A stretch of 64,000 bases of DNA, taken from contig NBTC02000002.1 of NCBI GenBank assembly GCA_002082245.2, positions 992,001 to 1,056,000 on the forward strand. Direction: 5' to 3'. This DNA comes from Yersinia enterocolitica. GTDB taxonomy: Bacteria; Pseudomonadota; Gammaproteobacteria; Enterobacterales; Enterobacteriaceae. A program made the translations under genes and the position numbers. Each line of letters starts with the position of its first letter. Within the stretch, counting starts at the first letter, position 1. The notes beneath the pieces were generated by a model that saw only the letters and a list, made by a program, of their open reading frames with translations, did not search any database and had not been told where the DNA came from. Shown here piece after piece: positions 17,219 through 28,161 of the stretch.

Positions 17219-17431
17219 TCATGCTCCTAATGAGATTAATTCTTGTTGTAACTCGTTTATTTTAAATTTAATAACTGCAATTCTGTACAACTGACGGCGC
17301 TCTTCTGTTAGGTTACGCTCTCGCTGATATCGAAGTGCGGTAGTTAGTTTTAACTTTCCGGTATTTAAATCATTTAGGATATCTTCTGAAGTAAATCTAA
17401 GTGTGTTAGTTTGTGGCTGTTGTGTTGTCAT
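17219..17431 (-). CDS. Small unknown protein upstream of the rep module
   Basis: A 70-residue, basic, helical protein (MTTQQPQTNTLRFTSEDILN ... LRYQRERNLTEERRQLYRIA). I start it at 17431, where AAGGAATAAA precedes the ATG; the frame extends eight codons further without a ribosome site. It ends four bases before the next gene, so it belongs to the rep operon. No recognised family. Confidence 0.55.
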   Translation of the reverse strand: MTTQQPQTNTLRFTSEDILNDLNTGKLKLTTALRYQRERNLTEERRQLYRIAVIKFKINELQQELISLGA

Positions 17432-17674
17432 TTTATTCCTTTTTTTTGAATGCAAAAAAGGCCACCTCTATTATGGTGACCTCATATGGATTACTTTATT
17501 TGTGATTGTATTTTTCTATCTCAGAGCAAACTCTCTTGCTCCTACTATTATATTAGTATAAATCCGTCTATATGTCAACATATATCTAACTTATTTTTGT
17601 TATATATACCCAAGATTACAATAACAGAAATAAAATCGTTTTGCAAGCAGTCTGGCTAATTAATAGGTAAAACC

Positions 17675-17750
17675 TTGCACAGTGAATATCATATAAACCT
17701 GAATCCAAGATTGCACAGTGTAATGGTTACATCATTGCATAGTGTAAGAT
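17675..17750. repeat. Three iteron-like repeats
   Basis: TTGCACAGTGAAT (17675), TTGCACAGTGTAA (17711) and TTGCATAGTGTAA (17735), all in the same orientation. Start-to-start distances are 36 and 24 bases, both multiples of 12, so the copies would lie at a similar helical spacing. Confidence 0.6.
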
Positions 17751-18044
17751 TGGTTAATGAAGGTTATAAGATGATAGTTAATAAGTTATAGTCTTATCAT
17801 AACGTTTAACTGTTCAGATTATTACCTGTCAGTCTTGTTATCGGTGAGCGGTAGCGAGATAACAACAATAGGCACAGACCTATGGACGAAGTGTTAACGT
17901 AGTCTATAAGGTCATAATATTATACTAAGAGACTAACTATACATTCATTAACATTCATTCCTTAGTCAGTCTTTAACTGATTTAGTTATAATCTAGTATT
18001 AATATAGTTATAATCTAGTAGTGGTCACATGCCTGTCATAGTAC

Positions 18045-18113
18045 CATAACACCCGTATGTCATACTTCTATAACATATGCTTGTTATAGTCACTGTAACA
18101 TATGGGTGTCATG
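18045..18113. repeat. Nested inverted repeats in the putative origin
   Basis: An outer pair CATAACACCCGTATGTCAT (18045-18063) and TAACATATGGGTGTCATG (18096-18113), imperfect. It encloses a perfect inner pair CTATAACA / TGTTATAG (18068-18075 and 18082-18089). Confidence 0.6.
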
Positions 18114-18128
18114 CTAATTTGATTAAGA

Positions 18129-18425
18129 CTATCTACTATTAGCTGTTTTTCTATACTGCGTTGTGTTTATACGGCTCTTATCTTTTATCTCTTCAAATAT
18201 CTCATGATCTTCTTTTTTGTTATCCATTTCTGTACATTCAGTAATGTATATATTTAAATCCTGAGATTTTCCATCGTAAGTATAATCTATAACATATTCA
18301 AATAACGAATATTCGTAGCTACCTGAATATTTTCGATACGCTTGCCAAGCTTCCTCGTGATTTTTAGCTTCCCCATTCCAGAGAGAATCAGAACTTGTCC
18401 CAGAAAAAACTTTATACTTAGGCAT
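18129..18425 (-). CDS. Unknown acidic protein of the element
   Basis: A 98-residue protein preceded by AAGGATAAAAATTA. It starts MPKYKVFSGTSSDSLWNGEA, is rich in Tyr and acidic residues (SYEYSLFEYVIDYTYDGKS), and ends in a basic tail RKTANSR. No signal peptide or membrane helix. The compact beta-then-helix pattern suggests a small globular fold, but I do not recognise a family. It lies downstream of the zinc-ribbon gene, 66 bases away, probably in one transcript. Confidence 0.55.
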   Translation of the reverse strand: MPKYKVFSGTSSDSLWNGEAKNHEEAWQAYRKYSGSYEYSLFEYVIDYTYDGKSQDLNIYITECTEMDNKKEDHEIFEEIKDKSRINTTQYRKTANSR

Positions 18426-18491
18426 TAATTTTTATCCTTATTGCTGTGTGTGAGCATTAAAAGTAGCTTATCCCAATATCAAGAAATGATA

Positions 18492-19007
18492 TTAATCTGG
18501 CTCAACCGTTACCTTACCTGTATGCAAGTCTTCTTTCATTATATAAGTCAACAAGTCGTCATCGCACATAATTCTAAAACTACCATCATAATTGAGAGTA
18601 ACACTTACAGGGTCTGGACATCTATAACCTGATGCAATAACACTAGCCTGCCCTAAACGATCTCTTTGTTCCCTTTTAGCGTCAGCAATTGCCTTTTCCT
18701 CTGGGGTTACAGGTTTGGAAGGTTCATCATAAAAGTTCGTTTTTATGACTGCAAAAGCAATAGCAGCTAAAAACAAGTAACGATATTTAAACTTAAAACT
18801 ATTAACAGGATTTGGCTTAGTGATTATCTTTTGGCCTAAACTCTCGCTAACATTTGGTTCACTCTTGCGATTCTTTTTTGCAATCCATGCTGATGCTGTC
18901 TCATTTATTCCTTTATCTTCAGCAGGGGATATCACTTGCTCTTTACCACAAGAGTTACAAAATTTGTCTGTATTACTGATTTCTTTACCACATTCAGAAC
19001 AGAACAT
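18492..19007 (-). CDS. Zinc-ribbon membrane protein
   Basis: A 171-residue protein with an N-terminal zinc ribbon (CxxC at 3-6 and CxxC at 17-20: CSECGKEISNTDKFCNSCGK). A polar linker, one transmembrane helix (about residues 75-90, YLFLAAIAFAVIKT) and a C-terminal domain with two Cys (GYRCPDPVSVTLNYDGSF, IMCDDDL) follow. The order resembles small zinc-ribbon-anchored proteins often carried by phages and islands, where the distal domain is exported. A possible role in host defence or superinfection exclusion is inference. GGA stands eleven bases before the ATG. Confidence 0.6.
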   Translation of the reverse strand: MFCSECGKEISNTDKFCNSCGKEQVISPAEDKGINETASAWIAKKNRKSEPNVSESLGQKIITKPNPVNSFKFKYRYLFLAAIAFAVIKTNFYDEPSKPVTPEEKAIADAKREQRDRLGQASVIASGYRCPDPVSVTLNYDGSFRIMCDDDLLTYIMKEDLHTGKVTVEPD

Positions 19008-19184
19008 ATATTTAATTCCATATAAATATCAGACAGTAAATATAGCTTGTATCTCTCAATAAACGATACTAAATAAATAGATACACATCACAATTATCTA
19101 AACAACCTTTCACTTTGGTGGTTATTGGAACAAGCCTACGTTTAATCATGCTTGACCAGCATCGTCTAAAATTTTGGCGATGCT

Positions 19185-19343
19185 TTATTTCCTCATCGAA
19201 GCCCAGAAGAACAACCCACCTACAGCAATCATAGGTATAGAATAACTCAGTGCCTCACCAAGGATTGCAATCACCACCCCTGCCCCAGCAAACCAAGTAA
19301 AGAGAAGAAAGCTAATGATGCTTTTGATCTGAGTGTTAGTCAT
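19185..19343 (-). CDS. Small two-helix membrane protein
   Basis: A 52-residue protein with TGAGG six bases before the ATG. It begins MTNTQIKSIISFLLFTWFAG; membrane helices run about 8-28 and 33-49, with a short charged end MRK. It is holin-sized but holin assignment cannot be made from sequence alone. Its stop codon lies within one arm of a hairpin (AGCATCG/CGATGCT). Confidence 0.5.
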   Translation of the reverse strand: MTNTQIKSIISFLLFTWFAGAGVVIAILGEALSYSIPMIAVGGLFFWASMRK

Positions 19344-19946
19344 AAAACCTCACAAAAATGATCTTAATCAATAAGTTAAAACAAGACTTCTTTTGCATAG
19401 GTTAAACAACTATCAGTGATTTTGAAAACTGGTTGTGTCGATCGAACTCTCTTAATCGATCGGTTAAGTCTATCGATTATACCTATCATATTTCCTTATT
19501 TGATTGTTTGTACTGATCAAAAACAGCAGTTAATATAGGGTTTATATAGCCTTTAAATAGCCGATAATGATGGGGTAATGATTTGTCTGGTTAGGCAGTG
19601 ATTACACAGTTCGTATAAGGCTGTATGCACTTCTAAGCCCCGCCCTATCTGAATCCACAATAAAATGCAGGAAATACCGGATTAAGTGATGTTGCCTCTT
19701 AACCCCTCAAAACCATGCAGCAATGAAACTACAAATGAAAAATTTTATTATTGTTTGTTGTTGATATGCATTCTCATATTCATAACACCTAACCACCTCT
19801 TTGCTATCTGTTATGTCTGTTTATCATTTGGGTACACCCCAACGATAGGTTAGAAGTCATAGTGAAAAACCTATCATTTAGACCTTGATATAACCTATTT
19901 GATAAATTATCATTGAGATAACTTAAATGATAAATGAAGGTGTGAT
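19344..19946. other. Gene-free region before the resolvase
   Basis: About 600 AT-rich bases. Repeated CGATCG words and AATCGAT/ATCGATT arms occur at 19439-19478. Palindromes immediately before the resolvase (19842-19912) are listed separately. No convincing gene. Confidence 0.5.
19842..19912. promoter_or_regulatory. Palindromic sites upstream of the resolvase (possible res/operator)
   Basis: ACGATAGGTT (19842-19851) and AACCTATCAT (19868-19877) form a 36-base imperfect inverted repeat. A second palindrome TGATAA-A-TTATCA lies at 19900-19912, about 35 bases before the recombinase start. Serine resolvases typically bind such sites beside their own gene. Confidence 0.5.
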
Positions 19947-20501
19947 ATGAAATATGGATACGCCCGTGTCTCTAGCAAAGGTCAAAATCAAGCGCGACAG
20001 CTAGCCGTACTTGAGCCACTGTGTGACGAGGTAGTCACCGAGACTGAATCTGGCAAGACGACTAAAGACAGACCAGAGTTAAAGCGTCTCATGGCCTTGC
20101 TACGTTCTGGTGATGAGTTAACAGTTAAATCAATTGATCGACTTGCAAGAAACACCAAAGAACTCTTACAACTAATTGATGTGCTAATCGAGAAAAACGT
20201 TAAAGTCACTTTTATTGATAACAATCAGACGTTTGATAATAGTCCTACATCAAGATTGATACTCACTATGATGGGTGCTGTAGCAGAGTTTGAACGAGGG
20301 ATTATTGCTGCTCGCCGTGATGAAGGGATTGCGATAGCGAAAGAAAAAGGGAAATACAAAGGCAAGCAGGCAAACAAAGAACTGCATGCAAAGGTCTTAC
20401 GGTTACTTGCAGCAGGTAACAACACGATTGAAGAAATAGCCAAAATTGCACAGTGTGGAGTTGCTACCGTTTACCGTATCAAGAAGACTATGAATAACTA
20501 A
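19947..20501 (+). CDS. Serine recombinase (resolvase/invertase family)
   Basis: A 184-residue small serine recombinase. The catalytic serine lies in YARVSS (Ser9). DRLARNTKEL supplies the conserved Arg residues, MMGAVAEFERGIIAARRDEG forms the long E helix, and a C-terminal helix-turn-helix (NTIEEIAKIAQCGVATVYRI) binds DNA. The length is that of Tn3-type resolvases and Hin/Pin invertases. There is no invertible tail-fibre segment beside it, and palindromes precede it, so multimer resolution of a plasmid-like form of the element is the more natural role. GAAGGTG precedes the ATG. Confidence 0.92.
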   Translation: MKYGYARVSSKGQNQARQLAVLEPLCDEVVTETESGKTTKDRPELKRLMALLRSGDELTVKSIDRLARNTKELLQLIDVLIEKNVKVTFIDNNQTFDNSPTSRLILTMMGAVAEFERGIIAARRDEGIAIAKEKGKYKGKQANKELHAKVLRLLAAGNNTIEEIAKIAQCGVATVYRIKKTMNN

Positions 20502-20772
20502 TCACGCCATGCTAGCGCCTTGATAACCATTTATTTAGCCCCCTTTAAGGGGCTGTCTATACATACCCAAAGCTATACACAAACTCTTCTCTACAGCCTT
20601 TCTACGCGCTGTAAACAGCTCACGATATTTTAGGATTATAAATGCTGATAATTTGACTGATATTGATTTGCTTAACAGTGCGGACACTGAGACGGATATT
20701 TTTAAGGCAAGAAAGTTAGAAAGTAGCCCCTTTTAAAAGAGGCCAAAATGGAGGGGGAATTCTAATAATAAA
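20502..20772. other. Gap after the resolvase with a hairpin
   Basis: AGCCCC / GGGGCT stem at 20537-20554 without a T-run. A 66-codon open frame (20539-20736) has no start codon near its beginning and is not called. Confidence 0.45.
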
Positions 20773-21144
20773 TTACCAGCTCAATTCTTCTTTGCTCGCT
20801 TTTAAGTCTTGAGCATACATCATCTGTAGAATTGAATATGAACACATATCTATATCATCACAGTATGTATCAATAACCTTATTCAATAACTCCTTATCTG
20901 TTGCTTGAGTTAGTTTTTTGAAAGCAGATAATTCGGATTTCTCCAACATACGTAGAGTTGAAGGGCTATCTATATCAAGCTCCGTCATATTATCTTTAGC
21001 ATCCTGTTTTATATAATCTAATACTGCATTCTTTTCATTCTCAGAACCATTAAAGGTAGATGGATGCACAAAGCCATCAGGTAGAGCAAAAGCAGATAAA
21101 GGAATAAACAGGCCAATTGCCAAAAAAGTAAATTTTAAATTCAT
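20773..21144 (-). CDS. Exported small protein, cargo gene
   Basis: A 123-residue protein with a clear signal peptide (MNLKFTFLAIGLFIPLSAFA, cleavage before LPDG). The mature part is helical and acidic, with two Cys in TYCDDIDMC that could pair in the periplasm. I recognise no family. It is the gene nearest the right end, a position where satellites and islands often carry host-benefit genes. AGCTTCAATT before the ATG is a poor ribosome site, with GGGAGC further upstream. Confidence 0.65.
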   Translation of the reverse strand: MNLKFTFLAIGLFIPLSAFALPDGFVHPSTFNGSENEKNAVLDYIKQDAKDNMTELDIDSPSTLRMLEKSELSAFKKLTQATDKELLNKVIDTYCDDIDMCSYSILQMMYAQDLKASKEELSW

Positions 21145-21370
21145 AAATTGAAGCTCCCAAAAGCAAAGTCACCGCGTAATTACACTTTTATCATGCAAAC
21201 TTCTGTTGTGGATAAACCTGCGTTCTAATGAAATGTGAAACAGAGGAGGTTGATCTCCTCCTCTGTTGAGCCTAAGCTCACGGCGGAAAGTTACACATAA
21301 CTTACACGAAATTCACACATAGTGAGCGACCACGATTTTTAGAGGCAGATGTAAGCTGTTGATTTAGTTA

Positions 21371-22766
<1,396 letters not shown>

Positions 22767-25382
22767 TTATTTTTTCGCTTCAACCCATTTTCCATCGATA
22801 TAGAAAGCAGACCAACCCGTGGCTTTGCCATCTTTCTCGGATGAAACATACTGCTGTTTGGTTTTACGGCTAAAACGTACCATGGTTTTATTACCTTCTT
22901 TATCCGCCACAGGCGCATCAGCCAGATAACGTAATTTTTCAGGTAAACGATCTTTGAAGCGAACTAACTCTTCGACTAACGGCGCACGGGTTTCGCGCGA
23001 CTTAGGGAAGGTGTTCGCAGCCAGGAACACGCCTGCAGCACCGTCTCGCAACACGAAATAGGCATCTGACTTCTCACAAGGCAGTTCTGGCAACGGTACC
23101 GGATCTTCTTTAGGTGGCGCGACTTCACCACTGCGCAAGATTTTACGGGTATTCTTACACTCGTCATTGGTGCAGCCCATGTACTTGCCAAAACGCCCCA
23201 TTTTCAGATGCATTTCAGAACCACATTTTTCGCACTCAACAATCGGGCCTTCATACCCTTTGATACGGAACTCGCCCTCTTCTATCTCATAACCATCACA
23301 CGCAGGGTTATTACCGCAAACATGCAATTTACGTTGGTTATCGATGAGATAGCTATCCATTGCCGTACCACATTTCTGGCAACGGCGGCGGGCGCGTAAT
23401 GCGTTAGTTTCCGCATCATCACCCTCAAGGATATTGAGAATCTCAGCTTCGGGTACCAGATTGATCGTGGTTTTGCAGCGCTCTTTAGGTGGCAATGCAT
23501 AACCAGAACACCCAAGGAACACACCGGTACTGGCGGTACGAATCCCCATCTGACGGCCACAGGTTGGGCAGTCGATGCTGGTCATCACCATCTGATTCGG
23601 GCGCATACCGCCCTCTTCAGGGTCTTTCTCTGCTTTTTCAAGCTGTTCGCTGAATTCGGCAAAGAAACCATCCAGTACAGCTTTCCACTCGGCCTGATCG
23701 TTGGCAACCTGATCCAGGCCACTTTCCATGCGCGCGGTAAAATCGTAATTCATCAATTCGCGGAAGTTTTCTTCTAACCGGTCAGTAACGATTTCACCCA
23801 TTTTCTCGGCATAGAAACGGCGGTTTTCTACCCGCACATAACCACGATCTTGAATGGTCGAAATGATTGATGCATATGTGGATGGACGGCCAATACCCCG
23901 TTTTTCCAACTCTTTTACCAGTGATGCTTCGCTGTAACGTGCTGGCGGCTTGGTGAAGTGTTGGCTTGGGATAAGTTTTTGCAAATCCAGATCACTGCCC
24001 ACTTCAATTACCGGTAAAGTGCGGTCTTCATCGCCTTTACGTAGCGCAGGCATCACCTTAGTCCAACCATCAAAGCGCAGAGTACGCCCTTTCGCCCGCA
24101 GTTGGAAATCGCCAGCCTGAACGGTCAACGTGGTGGAGTCATACTTAGCTGGTGTCATCTGGCAAGCCACAAACTGACGCCAAATCAGTTGGTACAGCTT
24201 CTGGGCGTCGGCTTCCATATCTTTTAACTGCTCAGCAATCACACTCACATCTGAAGGGCGAATAGCTTCATGCGCTTCTTGCGAATTTTCTTTGCTGCTG
24301 TACTGATTAGGCGCAGATGGCAGATACTTATCACCGAAATTGTCGCCAATATAATCACGCACCATGGTCAGCGCATCCTGACTTAAATTGGTGGAGTCAG
24401 TACGCATATAGGTGATATGACCTGCTTCATACAAGCGCTGCGCCATCATCATGGTTTTTTTCACACCAAAACTCAGACGGGTACTGGCAGCCTGCTGCAA
24501 GGTGGAGGTAATAAACGGCGCGCCGGGCTTGCTACTGGTCGGTTTATCTTCACGATCCAGCACCTTATAGCGCGCATTTTCCAGTAATTTCAGTGCAGCA
24601 TGCGTCTGTTCGCGATTTACCGGTTTAAACGGCTTGTCATGGGCATGGGTGACTTCCATTTGAATCGGAACTTCACCTTTCGCCAGCAAGTCAGCATGCA
24701 GCTCCCAGTACTCTTCGGGAACGAATGCTTTGATATCCCGTTCACGCTCAACAACTAAGCGCACTGCCACTGATTGCACTCGACCGGCAGACAGGCCACG
24801 GGCAATTTTTTTCCAGAGCAGCGGGGAGACCATATAACCCACAACCCGATCCATAAAGCGACGAGCTTGCTGGGCATTAACCCGGTTGATATTCAATTCA
24901 CCCGGTTGATTAAACGCCTGCTGGATGGCATTTTTGGTGATTTCGTTGAAAACCACACGGCTAAAGCGCTTATCATCACCACCAATCACTTCCCGCAAAT
25001 GCCAGGCAATTGCCTCTCCTTCGCGGTCAAGGTCGGTTGCGAGATAGATGTGGTCAGCGTTTTCGGCTAATGCTTTCAGCTCGGCAACCACTTTTTCTTT
25101 GCCGGGCAAAATTTCGTACTGCGCTTTCCAGCCATGATAAGGATCGACGCCCATACGGTTCACTAACGCAACCTTTTCGTCTTTCTTTACTTTAGTCTTG
25201 GGCTTGTCGGTTTTCTTGGCTTTATCTTCAGTTGAGTTAGCGCTCTTCTTACTGGCTGATCCACTGGTCGGCAAATCACGAATGTGACCGACACTGGACT
25301 TAACCACGTAGTTATTCCCTAAGTATTTATTAATAGTTTTGGCTTTTGCCGGGGACTCAACTATTACGAGGGCTTTACCCAT
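22767..25382 (-). CDS. topA: DNA topoisomerase I
   Basis: An 871-residue type IA topoisomerase that relaxes negative supercoils. It has an N-terminal Toprim domain ([20 protein letters not shown]) with the [11 protein letters not shown] acidic motif. The active-site Tyr lies in [14 protein letters not shown] (about residue 327). C-terminal four-Cys zinc fingers ([27 protein letters not shown] each with a second Cys pair) are followed by the basic tail domain. A Lys/Ser-rich insert (about residues 41-65) after the first motif is somewhat longer than in E. coli (865 residues). Divergent from yciN, as in E. coli. Confidence 0.98.
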   Translation of the reverse strand: MGKALVIVESPAKAKTINKYLGNNYVVKSSVGHIRDLPTSGSASKKSANSTEDKAKKTDKPKTKVKKDEKVALVNRMGVDPYHGWKAQYEILPGKEKVVAELKALAENADHIYLATDLDREGEAIAWHLREVIGGDDKRFSRVVFNEITKNAIQQAFNQPGELNINRVNAQQARRFMDRVVGYMVSPLLWKKIARGLSAGRVQSVAVRLVVERERDIKAFVPEEYWELHADLLAKGEVPIQMEVTHAHDKPFKPVNREQTHAALKLLENARYKVLDREDKPTSSKPGAPFITSTLQQAASTRLSFGVKKTMMMAQRLYEAGHITYMRTDSTNLSQDALTMVRDYIGDNFGDKYLPSAPNQYSSKENSQEAHEAIRPSDVSVIAEQLKDMEADAQKLYQLIWRQFVACQMTPAKYDSTTLTVQAGDFQLRAKGRTLRFDGWTKVMPALRKGDEDRTLPVIEVGSDLDLQKLIPSQHFTKPPARYSEASLVKELEKRGIGRPSTYASIISTIQDRGYVRVENRRFYAEKMGEIVTDRLEENFRELMNYDFTARMESGLDQVANDQAEWKAVLDGFFAEFSEQLEKAEKDPEEGGMRPNQMVMTSIDCPTCGRQMGIRTASTGVFLGCSGYALPPKERCKTTINLVPEAEILNILEGDDAETNALRARRRCQKCGTAMDSYLIDNQRKLHVCGNNPACDGYEIEEGEFRIKGYEGPIVECEKCGSEMHLKMGRFGKYMGCTNDECKNTRKILRSGEVAPPKEDPVPLPELPCEKSDAYFVLRDGAAGVFLAANTFPKSRETRAPLVEELVRFKDRLPEKLRYLADAPVADKEGNKTMVRFSRKTKQQYVSSEKDGKATGWSAFYIDGKWVEAKK

Positions 25383-25810
25383 AATGACCTTTACCTAAAT
25401 TATTTCTTCTAAAAGAAGGTTTTTATCTTGCCGTACCGCGGCATTCTGAATCTCTTTTTTATATTGCGGTACTTTCTCAGGAGATCAACCTGTTTTTTTG
25501 ATCGGAGCCATAAATGCGCCTGCCGAGTCTTACCTGACGACCCCTCGATCCCTAAAAATTTTTGCCTACACCCAGCACTACAGCAGCGAATTCTGCCTCA
25601 TGGCGTCAACAAAACCTTCCACCTAATAGTATAAAATCCCACACTGTACCTGATAAAAAGCGCTACGCAACCTAATTAGCGAGGAATATGAATTTATCCA
25701 ATCACGGCTACAAAACAGCCAGAGGCTCGAATAAACCTTAGCCGGTTTGCGAACAAATGCTAACCCGCAGTACAATAGTGAGAGAAATTACATTGTAGTA
25801 AGGAGATATA
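25383..25810. other. topA / yciN divergent intergenic region
   Basis: About 430 bases that must hold both promoters. No structured repeat or credible gene seen. Confidence 0.5.
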
Positions 25811-26062
25811 ATGCACGGAAACACAGCACCGATTGAGCGTAATAAATTATTAGCAGAGGCTAATGAGATTATTCGCCAGCACGAAGATTATATGCATGGG
25901 ATGCAGGCAACTGAGGTTGAGCAAAAAGGGCCAGTATTGGTATTTCGCGGCGAGTTTTTCTTGGATGCAGACGGTTTACCGACAGCGAAAACAACCGCAG
26001 TATTTAATATGTTTAAACATTTGGCTCATGTTTTGTCAGCTAAATACCATTTAATCGATTAA
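25811..26062 (+). CDS. yciN: YciN, DUF2498 family protein
   Basis: An 83-residue cytoplasmic protein matching E. coli YciN in size, position beside topA and sequence ([37 protein letters not shown]). Function is unknown in any species I know of. AGGAGAT precedes the ATG and a GC-rich hairpin follows. Confidence 0.92.
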   Translation: MHGNTAPIERNKLLAEANEIIRQHEDYMHGMQATEVEQKGPVLVFRGEFFLDADGLPTAKTTAVFNMFKHLAHVLSAKYHLID

Positions 26063-26119
26063 TTGCCGGTGACTCCTCCCATTATTACATGGCTAATTTC
26101 GCCATTGAGCCACAAATAA

Positions 26120-26138
26120 CAGGGGGCTAAGCCCCCTG
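26120..26138. terminator. Terminator between yciN and sohB
   Basis: CAGGGGGC / GCCCCCTG stem with a three-base loop, between converging genes. T-run is poor on both sides. Confidence 0.65.
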
Positions 26139-26170
26139 CCTTCCTTCACTAAAAACCCTATGCTCTCAGA

Positions 26171-27217
26171 TTATAAAAGGGGTTTTTCGCCGCGCTGCCA
26201 CCAGCGTAATAATAGACGGTCAGCGCTTTCTGCCGCGCTGCCGGTAAAACGATCCATCAGACGTTTGCGTCGCGAATAACGCACACCGATAACTTCATGA
26301 TTATCCATTTCAGCAATCAATAAATCATCGCTGGTACCAATGGCATCAACCAACCCTTTTTCTTTCGCTTGGGTGCCAAACCAGTGTTCACCGGTCGCAA
26401 CCGCATCAATGTCCAAAGAGGGCCGCTGTTGCTGTACGAACTGTTTGAATAACAGGTGCGTTTCATTCAGATCTTCACGGAATTTCTCGCGCCCTTGTTC
26501 AGTATTCTCACCAAATAATGTCAGTGTGCGTTTAAACTCACCAGCAGTATGCAGTTCTACATCAATATCGTTCTTTTTCAGCAAGCGGTGGAAGTTCGGG
26601 ATTTGGGCCACAACACCGATAGAGCCAATAATAGCAAAGGGCGCGCTAATAATACGATCAGCCACACAAGCCATCATATATCCCCCACTGGCAGCTACTT
26701 TATCGACCGCCACCGTCAGGCGAATCCCTTTATGGCGCAAGCGCTCCAATTGCGAGGCGGCTAAACCATAACCATGCACTACGCCACCAGGGCTTTCGAG
26801 TCGCAGCAGCACTTCATCTTGCGCGCTAGCAACCGCCAGAACCGCAGAAATCTCTTCTCGCAATGACGTCACTTCATGTGCATCAATGCTACCTTTAAAA
26901 TCAATTACATATAGGCAGGGTTTTACCGCTGCCACCGCACCGGCTTTGGCGCGCTGTTTCTTCAGCTTTTGATCCGCTTTTTGCTGCTTCTTAAACTCTT
27001 TGCTCCAGTTTTTTTGTTCTGCATGGCTCATGCGCGCTAGCCGCATTTCCCGCTGAATTTCCTTATATTGCTCACCCAAATCAACCAGATTCAATTCACC
27101 CCGTTGCCCTTGTTTTCTCATCCCTTGGCTGACAACCAGTAACACTACCGCACCAATGGCGACCACAATCGTCACTACTTTGGCTAGAAACAGTCCGTAC
27201 AGAGAAATTAACTCCAC
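26171..27217 (-). CDS. sohB: SohB, inner-membrane peptidase of the SppA/S49 family
   Basis: A 348-residue membrane-bound serine protease. The N-terminal membrane helix (residues 5-30) is followed by a charged coiled region (EQKNWSKEFKKQQKADQKLK) and the S49 domain. The Ser nucleophile sits in KVAASGGYMMACVAD, with the SIGVVAQ segment after it. The general-base Lys is expected in the LHTAGEFKRTL region. In E. coli it suppresses loss of the DegP protease. Same neighbours as in E. coli (yciN, yciK). Confidence 0.95.
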   Translation of the reverse strand: MELISLYGLFLAKVVTIVVAIGAVVLLVVSQGMRKQGQRGELNLVDLGEQYKEIQREMRLARMSHAEQKNWSKEFKKQQKADQKLKKQRAKAGAVAAVKPCLYVIDFKGSIDAHEVTSLREEISAVLAVASAQDEVLLRLESPGGVVHGYGLAASQLERLRHKGIRLTVAVDKVAASGGYMMACVADRIISAPFAIIGSIGVVAQIPNFHRLLKKNDIDVELHTAGEFKRTLTLFGENTEQGREKFREDLNETHLLFKQFVQQQRPSLDIDAVATGEHWFGTQAKEKGLVDAIGTSDDLLIAEMDNHEVIGVRYSRRKRLMDRFTGSAAESADRLLLRWWQRGEKPLL

Positions 27218-27388
27218 AAATACCGCCTTTATTCATCTGCTATTAGAGAGATATCTGCATTCTAGCGAACCCGTAAGCTGCCGTCTTGCGCAAATGAAAA
27301 ATTGCATTGGTTTCGCTTAAATATAAGAATGTAAGAGATATCGCGGCATGCCTGAATAAAATATCCGCCGCCAGTAAGAGGAATAACT

Positions 27389-28150
27389 ATGCATTATCAA
27401 CCTAAAGACGATCTGCTCAATAACCGCACTATACTGGTGACGGGAGCAGGCGATGGTATTGGTCGCGAAGCGGCACTGACCTATGCCCGTTTTGGTGCTC
27501 GTCTGGTGTTAGTTGGCCGGACTGAAAGTAAATTAATGGCGGTACAACAACAGATAGCTGAGGCTCAAGGGTTGCCCGCTGTAACACTGCCACTTGACCT
27601 ATTACATGCATCGGAACAAGATTGCCAGCAGCTGGCAGACACCCTAAGTCAGCATGTTTCACATCTGGATGGTGTGTTGCATAATGCCGGTTTATTAGGT
27701 GATATAGTTCCGATGGCGCAGCAAAATATAGCCGTCTGGCAGGACGTGATGCAAGTGAATGTAAATGCGACATTTATGCTTACCCAAGCACTTTTACCGC
27801 TACTATTGAAATCTCACAGCGCCTCGCTGGTATTCACCAGTTCTAGCGTGGGTCGCCAGGGTCGTTCCGGCTGGGGCGCTTATGCCGTATCCAAATTCGC
27901 CACTGAAGGCATGATGCAAGTGCTTGCAGAAGAATATAAACACAGCAATTTGCGGGTGAATTGTATTAACCCGGGCGGCACCCGAACTCAGATGCGGGCA
28001 TCCGCCTTCCCTGACGAAGATACAACTAAATTAAAAACACCTGCTGATATTATGCCGCTATATCTTTATCTCATGAGCGATGATAGCCGTAGAAAAACCG
28101 GCATCAGTTTCGATGCACAACCCGGCCGTAAAGCCGGCCCCGCAGAATAA
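27389..28150 (+). CDS. yciK: YciK, short-chain dehydrogenase/reductase
   Basis: A 253-residue SDR. It has the nucleotide-binding TGAGDGIG loop (residues 19-26), NAG in HNAGLLG, the catalytic Ser in VFTSSSVG and the YAVSK Tyr/Lys pair. Substrate is unknown. It is followed 11 bases later by btuR, and the pair forms an operon as in E. coli. AGAGGAATAACT precedes the ATG. Confidence 0.95.
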   Translation: MHYQPKDDLLNNRTILVTGAGDGIGREAALTYARFGARLVLVGRTESKLMAVQQQIAEAQGLPAVTLPLDLLHASEQDCQQLADTLSQHVSHLDGVLHNAGLLGDIVPMAQQNIAVWQDVMQVNVNATFMLTQALLPLLLKSHSASLVFTSSSVGRQGRSGWGAYAVSKFATEGMMQVLAEEYKHSNLRVNCINPGGTRTQMRASAFPDEDTTKLKTPADIMPLYLYLMSDDSRRKTGISFDAQPGRKAGPAE

Positions 28151-28161
28151 AGGAACATGTT

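Larger units (their letters stand above)
17456..18128. other. Probable replication origin region of the element
   Basis: About 670 AT-rich bases without a gene. It contains three iteron-like repeats (17675-17750), an exact 16-base direct repeat TAGTTATAATCTAGTA (17983-17998 and 18005-18020), and nested inverted repeats (18045-18113). This is the layout expected of an origin and the control region of the adjacent rep operon. Confidence 0.55.

Noticed and set aside
20539..20736. 66-codon plus-strand open frame with protein-like composition after the resolvase
   Set aside because: No ATG, GTG or TTG near its beginning. It could be a remnant, but there is no family to support it.
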